Virus record (IMG/VR): IMGVR_UViG_3300050120_000197
Span: 1 to 38,418 of that record
From: a virus
Length of the DNA stretch: 38,418 nt
Direction: 5' to 3' (one strand)
Shown here: one piece after another, positions 29,636-38,418 of the stretch
How positions within the stretch are numbered: position 1 is the stretch's first letter
Layout: each line of letters opens with the position of its first letter
Notes under the pieces: model-generated
Told to the model about the DNA's origin: nothing
The model's database searches: none
Seen by the model: the letters and a program-made list of their open reading frames with translations, nothing else
Translations under genes and position numbers: made by a program

Positions 29636-30706
29636 TTAGAAATATTCTATTATAATAATTTGACCGCTAGCACCAGCTCCGCCGCCGCCTGAAGTAATAG
29701 AGCTTACACTTCCACCACCGCCGCCGCCTCCACCGCCCCCACTTGGAAATGCACCATTTCCACCAGTTCCAGCAATATTATTTATACCATCAATACCACC
29801 GCCGCCGCCGCCTGTTCCACCAATTAAAAGTTGAGATATTGGCGAGTTACCATTACCTGCGGTTGCACCTGTTGAAGCACCAGGCAAGCCACCAACTACA
29901 AGGATATTACCGGCATTATCAATAATATTTCCTGCACTATTACCAGCTCTAGCAACTCCAGAAGTATAACCAGAGCCGCCACCGCCTCCTGTGGCCCATC
30001 CATATGTTGTATTATTACCTGGAAACCCTGTTGTTCTAGAACCTTGTTTACCTGTAGTTTCAATTCCTGGTACATTATTACCAGCAAAAAAATGTTGAAA
30101 GAAACTAAAACCTGGTCCTGAGCTTAAAGAAGACGTTCCACCCTTTCCACCCTTTCCACCAGCCGCAATAACAACAGTTCCAACAGATGAGGGGTTTCCA
30201 TCTGTTCCAATATTTCCATTTGATGAACCAGAAACAGGTAAGCCACCAGCTCCGCCGGTACCGATTGTAATGGTATAAGGACTAGAGGTTAACAATGAGG
30301 CAAAAGTTTTAATATCAACTAAACCACCTGGGCCAGCTCCTCCTCCTCCAGTACTTCCAGTAGTTAGAAGTGAAGCACCACTTCCACCACCACCACCACC
30401 ACCCCATACATAAAATTCAACTATATTAGCTCGTGGATCTATAGTCCATGTTGAATTCGAAAGGAAAACAGTCGTTTTTGAACTAGGTGTTGATTGAAAT
30501 GAAGGATTAAAGCCCAAACCATTAGATTGTAAAAGATCTCCAGCATTGCCGACATTGGTCGTGGTAAAAGCACCATTGCCTTGAGCAATAACGATTCCAT
30601 GAGCAGTTAATCCACTATTTGTTCCAATAGATGCAAAAGTCGGACTTGATCCATTCCCTGTGCCAATTAAAGTTTTTCCAGCAGCAGCAGTTCCTACATT
30701 AGCCAT
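29636..30706 (-). CDS. Gly-rich adhesin-like tail protein (copy 1)
   Basis: 356 residues, same architecture as the next gene: MANVGTAAAGKTLIGTGNGS, TWTIDPRANIVEFYVWGGGG, many GGGGG blocks and the end SGQIIIIEYF. The first 50 residues and the VYVWGGGG junction are conserved between copies while the Gly loops differ, which is consistent with a receptor-binding part that diversifies. It starts at the stop of the small fibre gene. Confidence 0.7.
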   Translation of the reverse strand: MANVGTAAAGKTLIGTGNGSSPTFASIGTNSGLTAHGIVIAQGNGAFTTTNVGNAGDLLQSNGLGFNPSFQSTPSSKTTVFLSNSTWTIDPRANIVEFYVWGGGGGGGSGASLLTTGSTGGGGAGPGGLVDIKTFASLLTSSPYTITIGTGGAGGLPVSGSSNGNIGTDGNPSSVGTVVIAAGGKGGKGGTSSLSSGPGFSFFQHFFAGNNVPGIETTGKQGSRTTGFPGNNTTYGWATGGGGGSGYTSGVARAGNSAGNIIDNAGNILVVGGLPGASTGATAGNGNSPISQLLIGGTGGGGGGIDGINNIAGTGGNGAFPSGGGGGGGGGGSVSSITSGGGGAGASGQIIIIEYF

Positions 30707-31209
30707 TAAAAAGCCTCGTAGTTAGCACCTTGGAACCAGATTTCTAAAGATTCAAAGTTATCCGTAAAAACATAAGTAGTTGCTCCGTCAATTGTCGTTA
30801 CTCCTCCAGGTGTAGTAAGTGTAATAGCATTTGTTGCGGCTTGTCCTAATCTGTCTTTAATAATAAATTTACGATTAGCTGTTGGAGTATTTGGGAGATT
30901 AATTGTGACAGGTCCAGCAGTAGAATTTACCGATAAGAAATAATCTGTAGCTGTGACAGTATAAGGACTCATAGCCGTAGTAACATTCGTATAAGATGCT
31001 GGACTAGTTCCTATAAGGGAAACCTGACCACTTCCATTAACTGTGAAATCACTAGAGTTAAATGAGGCTACCCCTACCGTGGAAGTTGTGGCATTAACTC
31101 CTGATACTACAACCGCCCCTGTTGCTGGCGATGCAGAAACTCCATTAGCTCCGGTAACTGAGGTTATAACTCCGCCACTGCCGGCTGCCGATTTATAAAT
31201 TTGGCTCAT
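30706..31209 (-). CDS. Short tail-fibre protein
   Basis: 167 residues. Beta-rich with Ser/Thr/Val repeats (VITSVTGANGVSASPATGAV) and a C-terminal half (YFLSVNSTAGPVTINLPNTP, DNFESLEIWFQGANYEAF) typical of phage fibre tips. Placed before the adhesin pair; its stop overlaps the next start. Likely virion surface. Confidence 0.6.
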   Translation of the reverse strand: MSQIYKSAAGSGGVITSVTGANGVSASPATGAVVVSGVNATTSTVGVASFNSSDFTVNGSGQVSLIGTSPASYTNVTTAMSPYTVTATDYFLSVNSTAGPVTINLPNTPTANRKFIIKDRLGQAATNAITLTTPGGVTTIDGATTYVFTDNFESLEIWFQGANYEAF

Positions 31210-31217
31210 TTTATTTC

Positions 31218-31532
31218 CTAAAATTTATTTATATAAGTATAAGAAATTGAAAATGTTCCTGAAGCACCATTTCCATAAAATTGTGTGCCTAATGGGAATG
31301 TATAAAGATCATCATCTAAAACTATAGCTTCACCGGCTGAAAATGTTTTCCATTGAATAAGACCACCGCCATTATTTGAAATGGAAAGTACGACGGGAGC
31401 CGTACTTTGATTATCAAGAATTAATTTCACGGGAGTATATAAAAGAGTACCAATTAATACTGAACTTCCTGTCATAGCTGTAATAAGCTCAGGGGCTGGA
31501 AGCATTTGTTGATAAAGAATATAATCCGACAT
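31218..31532 (-). CDS. Small fibre-region protein
   Basis: 104 residues (MSDYILYQQMLPAPELITAM). Beta-rich (VVLSISNNGGGLIQWKTFSA, GTQFYGNGASGTFSISYTY), consistent with a small virion or fibre-attachment protein. Overlaps its upstream neighbour by one base. Confidence 0.55.
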   Translation of the reverse strand: MSDYILYQQMLPAPELITAMTGSSVLIGTLLYTPVKLILDNQSTAPVVLSISNNGGGLIQWKTFSAGEAIVLDDDLYTFPLGTQFYGNGASGTFSISYTYINKF

Positions 31533-31765
31533 TATTCCACCTTTGGAGCTTCTATAGGTTCCACTTTAGTTTCTTCTACTGGGGCTGTTGCCGCTGCTAC
31601 TTGTGCTTCTAATTGAGCTTTCGCATTATCCTCAACTTGGCCGATCCATTTCAAACATTCAAATAAAGCTGATTTAGCAACATCTAAAGGACAATTTTGA
31701 TCAAAATGAAAAAAAGTTTCGATCCCATTGATTACAGATCTAAATTGAGTAATATTTTTTAACAT
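31532..31765 (-). CDS. Small helical protein with Ala/Pro-rich tail
   Basis: 77 residues (MLKNITQFRSVINGIETFFH). Helical body (CPLDVAKSALFECLKWIGQV) and a low-complexity end (VEETKVEPIEAPKVE). It may be a fibre-chaperone or attachment peptide; only position supports this. Confidence 0.5.
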   Translation of the reverse strand: MLKNITQFRSVINGIETFFHFDQNCPLDVAKSALFECLKWIGQVEDNAKAQLEAQVAAATAPVEETKVEPIEAPKVE

Positions 31766-31778
31766 TTACATTTCCTAG

Positions 31779-31813
31779 GGTTGATGGTTAAGAATTTATC
31801 TTATCCACCAACC
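31779..31813 (-). terminator. Long hairpin between fibre genes
   Basis: GGTTG-a-TGG with CCA-c-CAACC, continued by TAAGA/TCTTA around ATTTA. It lies between the 77-residue gene and the end of the 691-residue fibre gene. It may terminate or process the transcript. Confidence 0.55.
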
Positions 31814-31833
31814 TAAATTATTTACAATTATCT

Positions 31834-33909
31834 TTAATTAATTATCATCCATGCAATATTTGAAACGTCTGTTGTTGCAAGTGAAGTTGCATTAGCTGTT
31901 AACCATGCATTGATAACGAATGAAGTACCGTTAACAATTGTACCCACGCTTAAGATACCTAGCGCTGCGGCTCCTGTTGACCCTACTGTCAATCTTGATA
32001 AAAAGATAAGTGAGTTAGTCGTCACAGCTGTTGTTGAAACTATCGCTGAACCTCCAACTAAAGTAACTGAACCGAAACTATTAGCACCTGCTGTAATTGT
32101 AGTAGCTACGTTGGCACTAAGAATCTTATTGCCAGCTGTAACGAAATTCAAGTTTCCTGTTACGTTTACATTTCCTGAACCTGCTCTAAGATTAACGGCC
32201 GAAGTTGTATTGACTTGACCAATAGTTACTGAGCCAGACGTAATAGCTGTACCAATAGAGACAGATCCTGTCGTAATACCTGTTCCTATAGCTATTGTAG
32301 AGCTAGTACCACCCGTTAAAGTGAATGCCTGTCCTGCCACTACACTTAAAGCAAGTGTTGCGCCTGATGCTATTGTAATATTTCCAGAAGTCGCACTTCC
32401 TAGATTTAAAACGTGAGCTGCTGCGCCAGTGCCAATATTTACTGTTCCTGCTGTTGTTGCTGCCACAGAACCAAAAATATTAGCTACTAGAGTACCGCCC
32501 GTCGCATTTCCATTAAACAAGTTGAAAGTTTCTGTTCCAGATGCAATAGCGCCATTAAACATGCTGATAGTTCCAGCACCACCAGCGATAACCCCATTTA
32601 ATACTTGGAATTGTTGCGTTCCTGTTGTATTCGCTCCCCCTAAAAATTGTGCGGATTGAGTGAAAGCACCCGAAGTCACCCCAGCCAACACTGATAAGGT
32701 TTGATTTGCTCCAGGCGTTGCGCCAGATAAGATATTTACTGAATTTGCGCCTGTATTTGTCGCAGCATTAGAAATATTTACAATCTGACCAGCTGTTGAA
32801 GCACCTAGAGTGATTGCTCCTGTCTGTGTTGCCGAGCCAATAGTCATTGTCGCGCCTGCTGTGGCTGTCGATAATGTAAAGTTCCCTGCTGAACCTACAA
32901 CAATTCCTATAGCTCCAGCCGAAGCACCGCCAATTGTAGTCGCTGCACCGCCTGAATTATTAATTAATGTAGTTCCTACAACTGTAAGAGCACCAAGAGT
33001 TGTTAAACCTGTAAAAGTAGAAGTTGAAGAAACTGCAAGAGTCGTTAAAGAAGATAATCCAGAAACTCCCAAAGTCCCAGTTATGACAGTATTTCCACTA
33101 TTAACAACGCCTAAAGTTGAAGTACCTGTTACGCCAAGAGTTGTAGAGAAAGTCCCAGATGTTGCGCTTAACGCTGCAATTGTTGATGCCCCTGTAACGC
33201 TTAATGTTGTCGAAAATGCACCTGACGTTGCGCTTAATGCTGCAATTGTTGATGCTCCAGTGACTGCAAGTGTTGAGCTAAAAGAACCGGTAGTTGCACT
33301 TAGAGCCGCTAATGTTGTAGCTCCAGTGACTCCAAGAGTTGTTCCTACTGTTATAGCTGCCGCTGCTGCTAAAGTTCCCGATGCTGCAAGTGTTGTAAAA
33401 GCTCCAGATCCTGCCGAACCATTCCCAATTGGAAGAGATGCTGCATTAGATAATGCCGAAGCAAGAGAAGCTGGATTAATAACATGATTATCCGTTAAAA
33501 GTCCTGCTTGTGCCTGTGCATTTGTTGCAAGAAATACAAAACCTTGTTGTGCGGTAGTAGCAGGAACGCCAGCACCAACGACAATCGCCGATAATGCTGT
33601 AGCGACGTCATTAGCTGAAGATACATAAGCAGAACTAGGTGCACCCCCAGATTCAGTTTGGGTAAGAGTAGCAAGAAAAACACTTCCAGCGCTTGTTGTA
33701 GTAGCTAAAGCACCACCTGCTTGAGACCACAATCCAGCTCCAACAGTCTCATAGATGATGCCATTAAAAAGCCATCTTGTTCCTGGATTATAAACATCAT
33801 TTATAGTTGGCGCACGCAATGCATAGCCAATAAATTGAGGATAAACAAACGCGTCTACACCTGTAGCAAAGGGCGTTCCCTGGGCGGTATTACCTAATGA
33901 GGCTGTCAT
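31834..33909 (-). CDS. Repetitive tail-fibre protein
   Basis: 691 residues. The N-terminal 100 residues (GVDAFVYPQFIGYALRAPTI, GTRWLFNGIIYETVGAGLWS) are non-repetitive and likely attach to the virion. About residues 160-330 are a tandem repeat near SATSGAFSTTLSVTGASTIA, then Gly/Thr/Ile-rich beta-helix-like blocks to the end (NAWLTANATSLATTDVSNI). Repeats fit a fibrous shaft. The gene starts the fibre cluster. Confidence 0.75.
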   Translation of the reverse strand: MTASLGNTAQGTPFATGVDAFVYPQFIGYALRAPTINDVYNPGTRWLFNGIIYETVGAGLWSQAGGALATTTSAGSVFLATLTQTESGGAPSSAYVSSANDVATALSAIVVGAGVPATTAQQGFVFLATNAQAQAGLLTDNHVINPASLASALSNAASLPIGNGSAGSGAFTTLAASGTLAAAAAITVGTTLGVTGATTLAALSATTGSFSSTLAVTGASTIAALSATSGAFSTTLSVTGASTIAALSATSGTFSTTLGVTGTSTLGVVNSGNTVITGTLGVSGLSSLTTLAVSSTSTFTGLTTLGALTVVGTTLINNSGGAATTIGGASAGAIGIVVGSAGNFTLSTATAGATMTIGSATQTGAITLGASTAGQIVNISNAATNTGANSVNILSGATPGANQTLSVLAGVTSGAFTQSAQFLGGANTTGTQQFQVLNGVIAGGAGTISMFNGAIASGTETFNLFNGNATGGTLVANIFGSVAATTAGTVNIGTGAAAHVLNLGSATSGNITIASGATLALSVVAGQAFTLTGGTSSTIAIGTGITTGSVSIGTAITSGSVTIGQVNTTSAVNLRAGSGNVNVTGNLNFVTAGNKILSANVATTITAGANSFGSVTLVGGSAIVSTTAVTTNSLIFLSRLTVGSTGAAALGILSVGTIVNGTSFVINAWLTANATSLATTDVSNIAWMIIN

Positions 33910-33978
33910 AATAAAACTCCTTTTAATAATCTGAATTTAAATTTTAAGTAGATAAATTGCACGTACTATCTAAAGTTT

Positions 33979-34638
33979 TTAATGCAACTTCCTATAATTG
34001 TATCCACCGGCTTTGATATAGGCGTTTAACGAGGCCCCTAAACTTGGGTTCTTTCCTTTCCACCATTGGCCATATTCATTTTTACCATTGGTTTTTGCTG
34101 TCGCGTTTCCATGACTAAAGAGATTGAAAATGCTGTCTGGTACATTGTCATATTCATAAAGTGAGCCACCTTGGAAACGGACTTGTAATTTCTTGTTTCT
34201 AGGATTGAATCTAAAGCCATAGACATTGCTTGATTGTAGATCGGCTTGAGGAATTCCATCAGCTTGCCCTATATGTTCAATAGGATTATTTCTTTGAAGT
34301 TGTTGAATCGTTTGAGCGAGTAATGTTGGATTTTCTAACAATCCTTGAAGTGAAGGATCTTGGAATTCTCTTAAATAAGAAACAAAGGCTTGTTCTTGAC
34401 CACCGGCTAGAATCCATAATAAGTTCGCATTCTCTGAAGGAGAAGGACCATTAATCACTTCAGGGGGAACATTGTCAACATCTGGGCCACCACCAAATTC
34501 TTGAATAAAACGATTCGTTCCTCCCAATAATCCAGCTATTGCTTGCTGAGTTTCTTCATTGATATTACCGGAATTGGCATCAACATAATCCATCAAAGTT
34601 TGAATATTACGTATAAGTTCTTGAATTTCTGGAGGCAT
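33979..34638 (-). CDS. KTSC-domain protein in the virion cluster
   Basis: 219 residues. Residues about 136-210 match the KTSC pattern: SSNVYGFRFNPRNKKLQVRF, YEYDNVPDSIFNLFSHGNAT and LGASLNAYIK. The N-terminal half is helical with Asn/Gln-rich linkers. KTSC domains are found in small bacterial and phage proteins of unclear function. Between the ejection-type and fibre genes, and coupled to its upstream neighbour. Confidence 0.65.
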   Translation of the reverse strand: MPPEIQELIRNIQTLMDYVDANSGNINEETQQAIAGLLGGTNRFIQEFGGGPDVDNVPPEVINGPSPSENANLLWILAGGQEQAFVSYLREFQDPSLQGLLENPTLLAQTIQQLQRNNPIEHIGQADGIPQADLQSSNVYGFRFNPRNKKLQVRFQGGSLYEYDNVPDSIFNLFSHGNATAKTNGKNEYGQWWKGKNPSLGASLNAYIKAGGYNYRKLH

Positions 34639-35300
34639 TATTTCCTTTGAAATTTCTGCATGGTAGATTGCATTTGTTGCATAATCTGCATGAGTGCAGG
34701 ATCAACGCCGCCACCTGGTTGTGCTTGTTGTTGCGCACCTTGTTGCATTTGCCCTTGAGGATTTTCCTCAGTTTGTTGTTTTGTCGCCGAATTGCCGCCG
34801 TAAATTTGTTCTACTAATGATACAAAAGGAATCTTATGATCTTTCTCTATCTGTTTGATTGCTTTCTGTTCTTCGGGATAAATTTCAATCAATGAAACAG
34901 CTTGAGCAGGTGTTAAACCTTTCTTAATAGTCTTTTCTAAGAATTCATGAAGCTTGTCGCTATATTGCTGAATGATATTGCGGTTTTCTTTTGGTTTATT
35001 AGAATTTTCTTCTTGAGCATCTTCAGCTTTTCCTTTAATGAATGAAGAAATATTATCCCAATCTTGACCAGCCGATAAAGCTTTCGAAGCAAAATTGCCT
35101 AATCTTGGATCAATCTTTGAAAGTCCTTTAATAGCCAAATCTTGTGGAACAAATTTATTTAAGAAAGGTAAAGCTCTGCCTAAAATAGACCCGCCAGCTA
35201 TAGCAGTCGCAGCAATCCCAATACCTTCTTTAGCAATCTTTCCAGGAACTTTTGATTGACGAATAATTTCATCTGAGGCTTCTTGATATGGTTGTTGCAT
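34638..35300 (-). CDS. Ejection-type virion protein (probable)
   Basis: 220 residues. Opens with a basic helix and a Gly/Ala-rich hydrophobic stretch (GIGIAATAIAGGSILGRALP), a possible membrane-active segment. Helical middle (HEFLEKTIKKGLTPAQAVSL) and a Gln-rich tail. Layout resembles podovirus internal proteins ejected with DNA (P22 gp7/gp16/gp20 class); not proven. Confidence 0.5.
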   Translation of the reverse strand: MQQPYQEASDEIIRQSKVPGKIAKEGIGIAATAIAGGSILGRALPFLNKFVPQDLAIKGLSKIDPRLGNFASKALSAGQDWDNISSFIKGKAEDAQEENSNKPKENRNIIQQYSDKLHEFLEKTIKKGLTPAQAVSLIEIYPEEQKAIKQIEKDHKIPFVSLVEQIYGGNSATKQQTEENPQGQMQQGAQQQAQPGGGVDPALMQIMQQMQSTMQKFQRK

Positions 35301-36616
35301 TATTTTTGCTCCAATAATTTATCTAAGCCTGAGAAAGAAAACATCCATGCATCATCTAGAGTGTTTTTAAAATCTCTAGGTTTATCTAATTCTCTTGCTT
35401 GTCTTTCAGTTAGATTTAACTTTTTTCTATTCTTATCAATATAATCCATCCAAACTTTAGGATCATAACCACGCGATTCTATTTCAGCGGCAATAGATAA
35501 AGGACTAGCATCACCATTTTTTCTAAGTAGAGGAGCTAATTTTTCAGAAATTTCTAATGATTTATTTTGTTTTTCTTTAGCGGGATCTTCTTTTTCAAAA
35601 TAACCTTTTTTGAAACTTGGTTTAGCTTCTAAAGAAGGAAGTTTCAATATCTCATTATTTAATTCTTTATGATCACTAATCGGATAAGCTAAATAATAGG
35701 CTTTATTTGGCGATAAACTATTTTTTGAAATAAAAGTATCGGCTAGATTTTCTTGGTCATTTCTTTCTTTAAATTTTGTCTGAAGTGATCTTAAAGCTGC
35801 TTTATTATCTGAAGGAGAACGACTAAGAAGTTTCCAAGAACCTACCGTTTCAACGGCTTTATAATCTCTAGAAATAGCATCTAATTCTTTACCATATTTC
35901 TTTTTAGCTTCTTGCTCAGTTAATCCTTCTCCGCCATCTTCTTTTGAACGAACAGCATTCAAAGCTTTATCTTCAATTTCGCTATAAACATTTCCTGGGA
36001 TATGAGCACCAAGCAATTGATTTTGTTCTTTTAATCCTTCTTCAACTTTATTTTGAACTGCTTGTTCTTTTTGACGTTTTCCTTGTAATGCAGTACTAAT
36101 AGCTTGTTCTTGAGCATCTTCCTGCACAGCAGCCTGATATGCTTTATCAGGATCTTTTGCATATAATGCTGGGTTATTTGTTAGAAGTTGGCCAGCGCGT
36201 TGTTGTAGTTGATCAAAAGATTTGGGGATATAAGGGTTTAATGTGGCCTCAATAGGTGTTCGAGTTGTGATTGATGGACTTTGTTTTTCATTTCCTTCTT
36301 GTCCATTTAATGTTTTTGGAAATGGAGAAGATTGTTGTTGATTTTCTTGATTAGCTTTCTCTTGAAGGGCGGAGCTAACACCTTGTTGTCTTAACAAATG
36401 TGATCCGCTCTCAATCATCTGAGGAGTAATACCAGGAATAGATGATAATTTTGTGAATTGCTCGAATGGAGATAAATTATTATTCTTTGATAATTCTTCA
36501 AGACCACTAGCTAAACGCGATCTCTCAATCTCTTTAGGAACTTGTTCGGCTAATCCTTTGCCTACTCCACTTCCTATACGACCGAAAATATTTCCCTTTT
36601 TTACTTCATAAGACAT
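35300..36616 (-). CDS. Large helical ejection-type virion protein (probable)
   Basis: 438 residues. Gly-rich N-terminus (GNIFGRIGSGVGKGLAEQVP) then a long charged, Gln/Lys/Glu-rich helical body (KEEGLKEQ type blocks) and a Pro/Leu-containing C-terminus (KPRDFKNTLDDAWMFSFSGL). No enzymatic motif. It matches the size and composition of internal proteins that form a DNA channel. Coupled by overlap to its neighbour. Confidence 0.5.
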   Translation of the reverse strand: MSYEVKKGNIFGRIGSGVGKGLAEQVPKEIERSRLASGLEELSKNNNLSPFEQFTKLSSIPGITPQMIESGSHLLRQQGVSSALQEKANQENQQQSSPFPKTLNGQEGNEKQSPSITTRTPIEATLNPYIPKSFDQLQQRAGQLLTNNPALYAKDPDKAYQAAVQEDAQEQAISTALQGKRQKEQAVQNKVEEGLKEQNQLLGAHIPGNVYSEIEDKALNAVRSKEDGGEGLTEQEAKKKYGKELDAISRDYKAVETVGSWKLLSRSPSDNKAALRSLQTKFKERNDQENLADTFISKNSLSPNKAYYLAYPISDHKELNNEILKLPSLEAKPSFKKGYFEKEDPAKEKQNKSLEISEKLAPLLRKNGDASPLSIAAEIESRGYDPKVWMDYIDKNRKKLNLTERQARELDKPRDFKNTLDDAWMFSFSGLDKLLEQK

Positions 36617-36618
36617 AA

Positions 36619-37290
36619 TTAGCGTCCTCCATAATTTAGAGAATTGGCTCCAGCTTGTGCAGCATTTGCGGCATTACCATAAGGACTACTATTAGCCCCT
36701 ACTTTATTACCACCAAAGGAATTCTTTAACCAATTACCTGCCAAGCCACCAGCTGCCGAACCTAAAGGCCCGGCAAAAGAACCTATTGCTGTACCGACCG
36801 CCGGAGCTACTTGAGATAAAAACCCTTCGCTTCCCGGTTGTGTCATAACATCTTGGCTAAAGTTTTGTAAACCTTGTTGTCCTATATTTTGAAGACCTTG
36901 CGCACCAGATTGTCGAAGATTAGCACGAATAGCACCTAGTCTTTCCGAAAGATCGGTTCCTGCATTCACAGCTGCATTTCTAAAACCCGAACTTGATAAT
37001 CCTCCTGATCCCATGCCTGCAAACTGTTCGGCTAAATCTGGAATAGTTTGTTCATTAAATTGTCTCTGTTGAGGTGCTGCAAAAGCATTATAATCTGCAC
37101 TATCATCACTTAATAAATTTCTGTAATAATCTGCTGAGTCTCCAAAAGCTCCACCGGCTCCTTGTTGTTGGCCAGCCTTTTGCAATTGTTGAAATCCTGG
37201 CTGTTGCTCTGGAAGTAATGTAGATACTCTTTCATGTTTTTCGGGACTTCCAGTAAAGAACTTCCCAACACTTGATAAAAATCCGGCCAT
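36619..37290 (-). CDS. Ejection-type virion protein (probable, P22 gp7-like)
   Basis: 223 residues. FLSSVGKFFTGSPEKHERVS at the N-terminus, then Gln/Gly-rich segments, a helical FRNAAVNAGTDLSERLG and a Gly/Ala hydrophobic region (AVGTAIGSFAGPLGSAAGGL) that could insert in membrane. This is the usual first ejection protein in such clusters. Confidence 0.55.
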   Translation of the reverse strand: MAGFLSSVGKFFTGSPEKHERVSTLLPEQQPGFQQLQKAGQQQGAGGAFGDSADYYRNLLSDDSADYNAFAAPQQRQFNEQTIPDLAEQFAGMGSGGLSSSGFRNAAVNAGTDLSERLGAIRANLRQSGAQGLQNIGQQGLQNFSQDVMTQPGSEGFLSQVAPAVGTAIGSFAGPLGSAAGGLAGNWLKNSFGGNKVGANSSPYGNAANAAQAGANSLNYGGR

Positions 37291-37299
37291 ATATACCTC

Positions 37300-37773
37300 T
37301 TAAATTTCTTGAATATATTCGATTACTGTCCACGATCTATCATAAGCGGCCGCAACTGTTATAATAATATTTGTAGCATCATATGATATAGTATCGGCAC
37401 CATTTGGGATCGGCTCGCCTATTAATGCTAATGAATTAGTTGCTCCAGCATAAAGTTGCATCAAAGTAAAATTTGCATCGACAACTATACCATGAGCAAA
37501 TGTGTTAACTCCAATCACTAAAGGACTGCAATTAATAACCTTTCTCAAAATAGTTCTAAATTGCTCTGAAGTACCGCTTGTATTTGCTCCCGGAATAAAT
37601 TGCTTTCCACTAATCAATTCCTCATCTAAGAAGAAACCAATTTCTCGCACATTAATGGCATTAGAGATTTTCTTTAACGTTTCTACAAGAAAAGGCCGTG
37701 CATCATCCCATTCTTCAGGGACCGCATCATAAACAGGAACATAACTTTCAAATAATTGACTGCTAAGTGTCAT
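37300..37773 (-). CDS. Virion-associated protein (fibre-base type)
   Basis: 157 residues. YVPVYDAVPEEWDDARPFLV then ISNAINVREIGFFLDEELIS, GKQFIPG and QFRTILRKVINCS form a pattern often seen in phage structural clusters next to fibre genes. Beta-rich C-terminal half. The preceding gene's stop overlaps its start (ATGA). Function unassigned. Confidence 0.6.
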   Translation of the reverse strand: MTLSSQLFESYVPVYDAVPEEWDDARPFLVETLKKISNAINVREIGFFLDEELISGKQFIPGANTSGTSEQFRTILRKVINCSPLVIGVNTFAHGIVVDANFTLMQLYAGATNSLALIGEPIPNGADTISYDATNIIITVAAAYDRSWTVIEYIQEI

Positions 37774-38393
37774 GTATCAATCCTTACAAAACGCATTGTC
37801 CAATAAACCGTCGTTAGTGGAGTTGCTGAATTATTTTTTAACTGTAAAATATTTCCTGTAGCACTAATAACTAAAGAAGGTATGGCCGCTTGAGCGAAAG
37901 TAAAAAAGTTAGTTCCATTCCAAAACACTGTCGAAACGTTTTTTAATCCATTTATTGCAACAAACCCTGGTAAAGTATAATCAGCGGCGTAAACATCGAC
38001 AACAGCTCTTAAAATTCCTGTAAAATCTAATAAATTAGTAGTTGCTAAAGGTGCTAAAACAATTGCTGTCGAAGGTGATTGTAAACTTGTTAAAGGCGTA
38101 GGAACGGCATTAGTAGGGCCACGAGAATATTGCAAAACCCCTAAAGGTACTGTTTGTTGGAAACCATAGGCTTTAGGGTCTGTTGTAGTAACTGGTGGCA
38201 ATCCTGTAGGTGGAGAATCAATAAATACTGGTGTTGTCACCTGATTATGCTTTCCATTATTAGCCGTCAGATCGGAAAAAGCAAAATGATCTCTTCCAAA
38301 ACTTGTATTTGCTGTTTGAAAATTCAATAGCAAATCACCTTGACTATCGCTTAAATCATCATTAGGCTGCGGCACATTAGGATTGAAGCTCAA
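37770..38393 (-). CDS. Tail-fibre or receptor-binding-associated protein
   Basis: 207 residues from a TTG at 38393 preceded by AGGGGG. PQPNDDLSDSQGDLLLNFQT, then SFGRDHFAFSD and NNGKHNQVTTP, form a conserved opening of phage fibre-associated proteins; the rest is beta-rich with a C-terminal YWTMRFVRI. First gene of the block at the right end; if the sequence is circular it follows the HNH gene. Confidence 0.65.
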   Translation of the reverse strand: MSFNPNVPQPNDDLSDSQGDLLLNFQTANTSFGRDHFAFSDLTANNGKHNQVTTPVFIDSPPTGLPPVTTTDPKAYGFQQTVPLGVLQYSRGPTNAVPTPLTSLQSPSTAIVLAPLATTNLLDFTGILRAVVDVYAADYTLPGFVAINGLKNVSTVFWNGTNFFTFAQAAIPSLVISATGNILQLKNNSATPLTTVYWTMRFVRIDT

Positions 38394-38418
38394 AATAACC
38401 CCCTAAGTTTAAGTCATA

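Noticed and set aside
29743-29925. His/Tyr-rich plus-strand frame
   Set aside because: A shadow of Gly-rich codons of the adhesin gene on the other strand.
32810-33487. 225-codon plus-strand frame opposite the repetitive fibre
   Set aside because: Low-complexity Pro/Val/Ala product, a mirror of the Gly/Thr/Ala repeats on the minus strand.
31834-33909. Tandem repeats that could suggest CRISPR or a diversity-generating element
   Set aside because: Repeats are in frame within one protein and no cas, reverse transcriptase or template repeat was seen.

Overview
The window is almost wall-to-wall phage DNA: an AT-rich (by eye about 35% GC) tailed-phage genome or near-complete genome of the podovirus type. 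It has a P22-like portal, an N4 gp56-type HK97-fold capsid protein, short-tail connector proteins, ejection-protein-like genes and a tail-fibre cluster. Shine-Dalgarno sites (AGGAG, AAGGA), a lipobox protein and sigma70-like promoters point to a bacterial host, probably Gram-negative; the host cannot be named from the sequence. No bacterial chromosomal gene, rRNA or integrase was seen.

Layout. (1) 1-15747, minus strand, transcribed right to left: a short run of small genes, small and large terminase, a GroES-like co-chaperonin, portal, small proteins, scaffold, major capsid protein, decoration-type proteins, head-tail adaptor, tail hub and a truncated HNH homing endonuclease. (2) 15797-19971, plus strand: small coiled-coil genes, tRNA-Asn and tRNA-Met(CAT), a membrane peptide, an IS30-type double HTH protein, a ParB-like protein and an Rnl5-type RNA ligase. 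(3) 23483-19958, minus strand: small membrane proteins, two small possible winged-helix proteins, a replication-initiator-like protein, an SSB-like protein and a RusA-like resolvase. (4) A CI/Cro-type repressor (24052-23804) faces a plus-strand operon (24161-26450) with RecT and a YqaJ-type exonuclease. (5) 38393-26344, minus strand: fibre and receptor-binding-type proteins, ejection-type proteins, repetitive fibres, two Gly-rich adhesin-like proteins, small genes and a metallophosphoesterase. The minus-strand structural genes at the two window ends run in the same direction and would join into one late operon if the sequence is circular or permuted.

The most notable element is a group I intron (6599-7414) interrupting the major capsid gene. 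Its splice sites can be placed to the base: P1 and P10 pair perfectly and splicing restores one 322-residue frame. Its LAGLIDADG homing endonuclease gene lies on the opposite strand. Other points worth a look are an antisense-overlapping gene that looks like an RNA polymerase alpha C-terminal domain, three hairpins with related loops in the capsid leader, a repeated 17-bp palindrome before two late genes, a divergent promoter with a shared -10 box, iteron-like repeats with a candidate small RNA, and several very short genes.

How the genes fit together: RecT, exonuclease, SSB-like protein, RusA-like nuclease and the initiator-like protein form a recombination-dependent replication set that would use host polymerase. 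tRNAs, RNA ligase and perhaps the phosphoesterase may support translation and RNA repair. The GroES-like protein probably helps fold the capsid protein. No DNA polymerase, RNA polymerase, integrase or recognisable endolysin was found.
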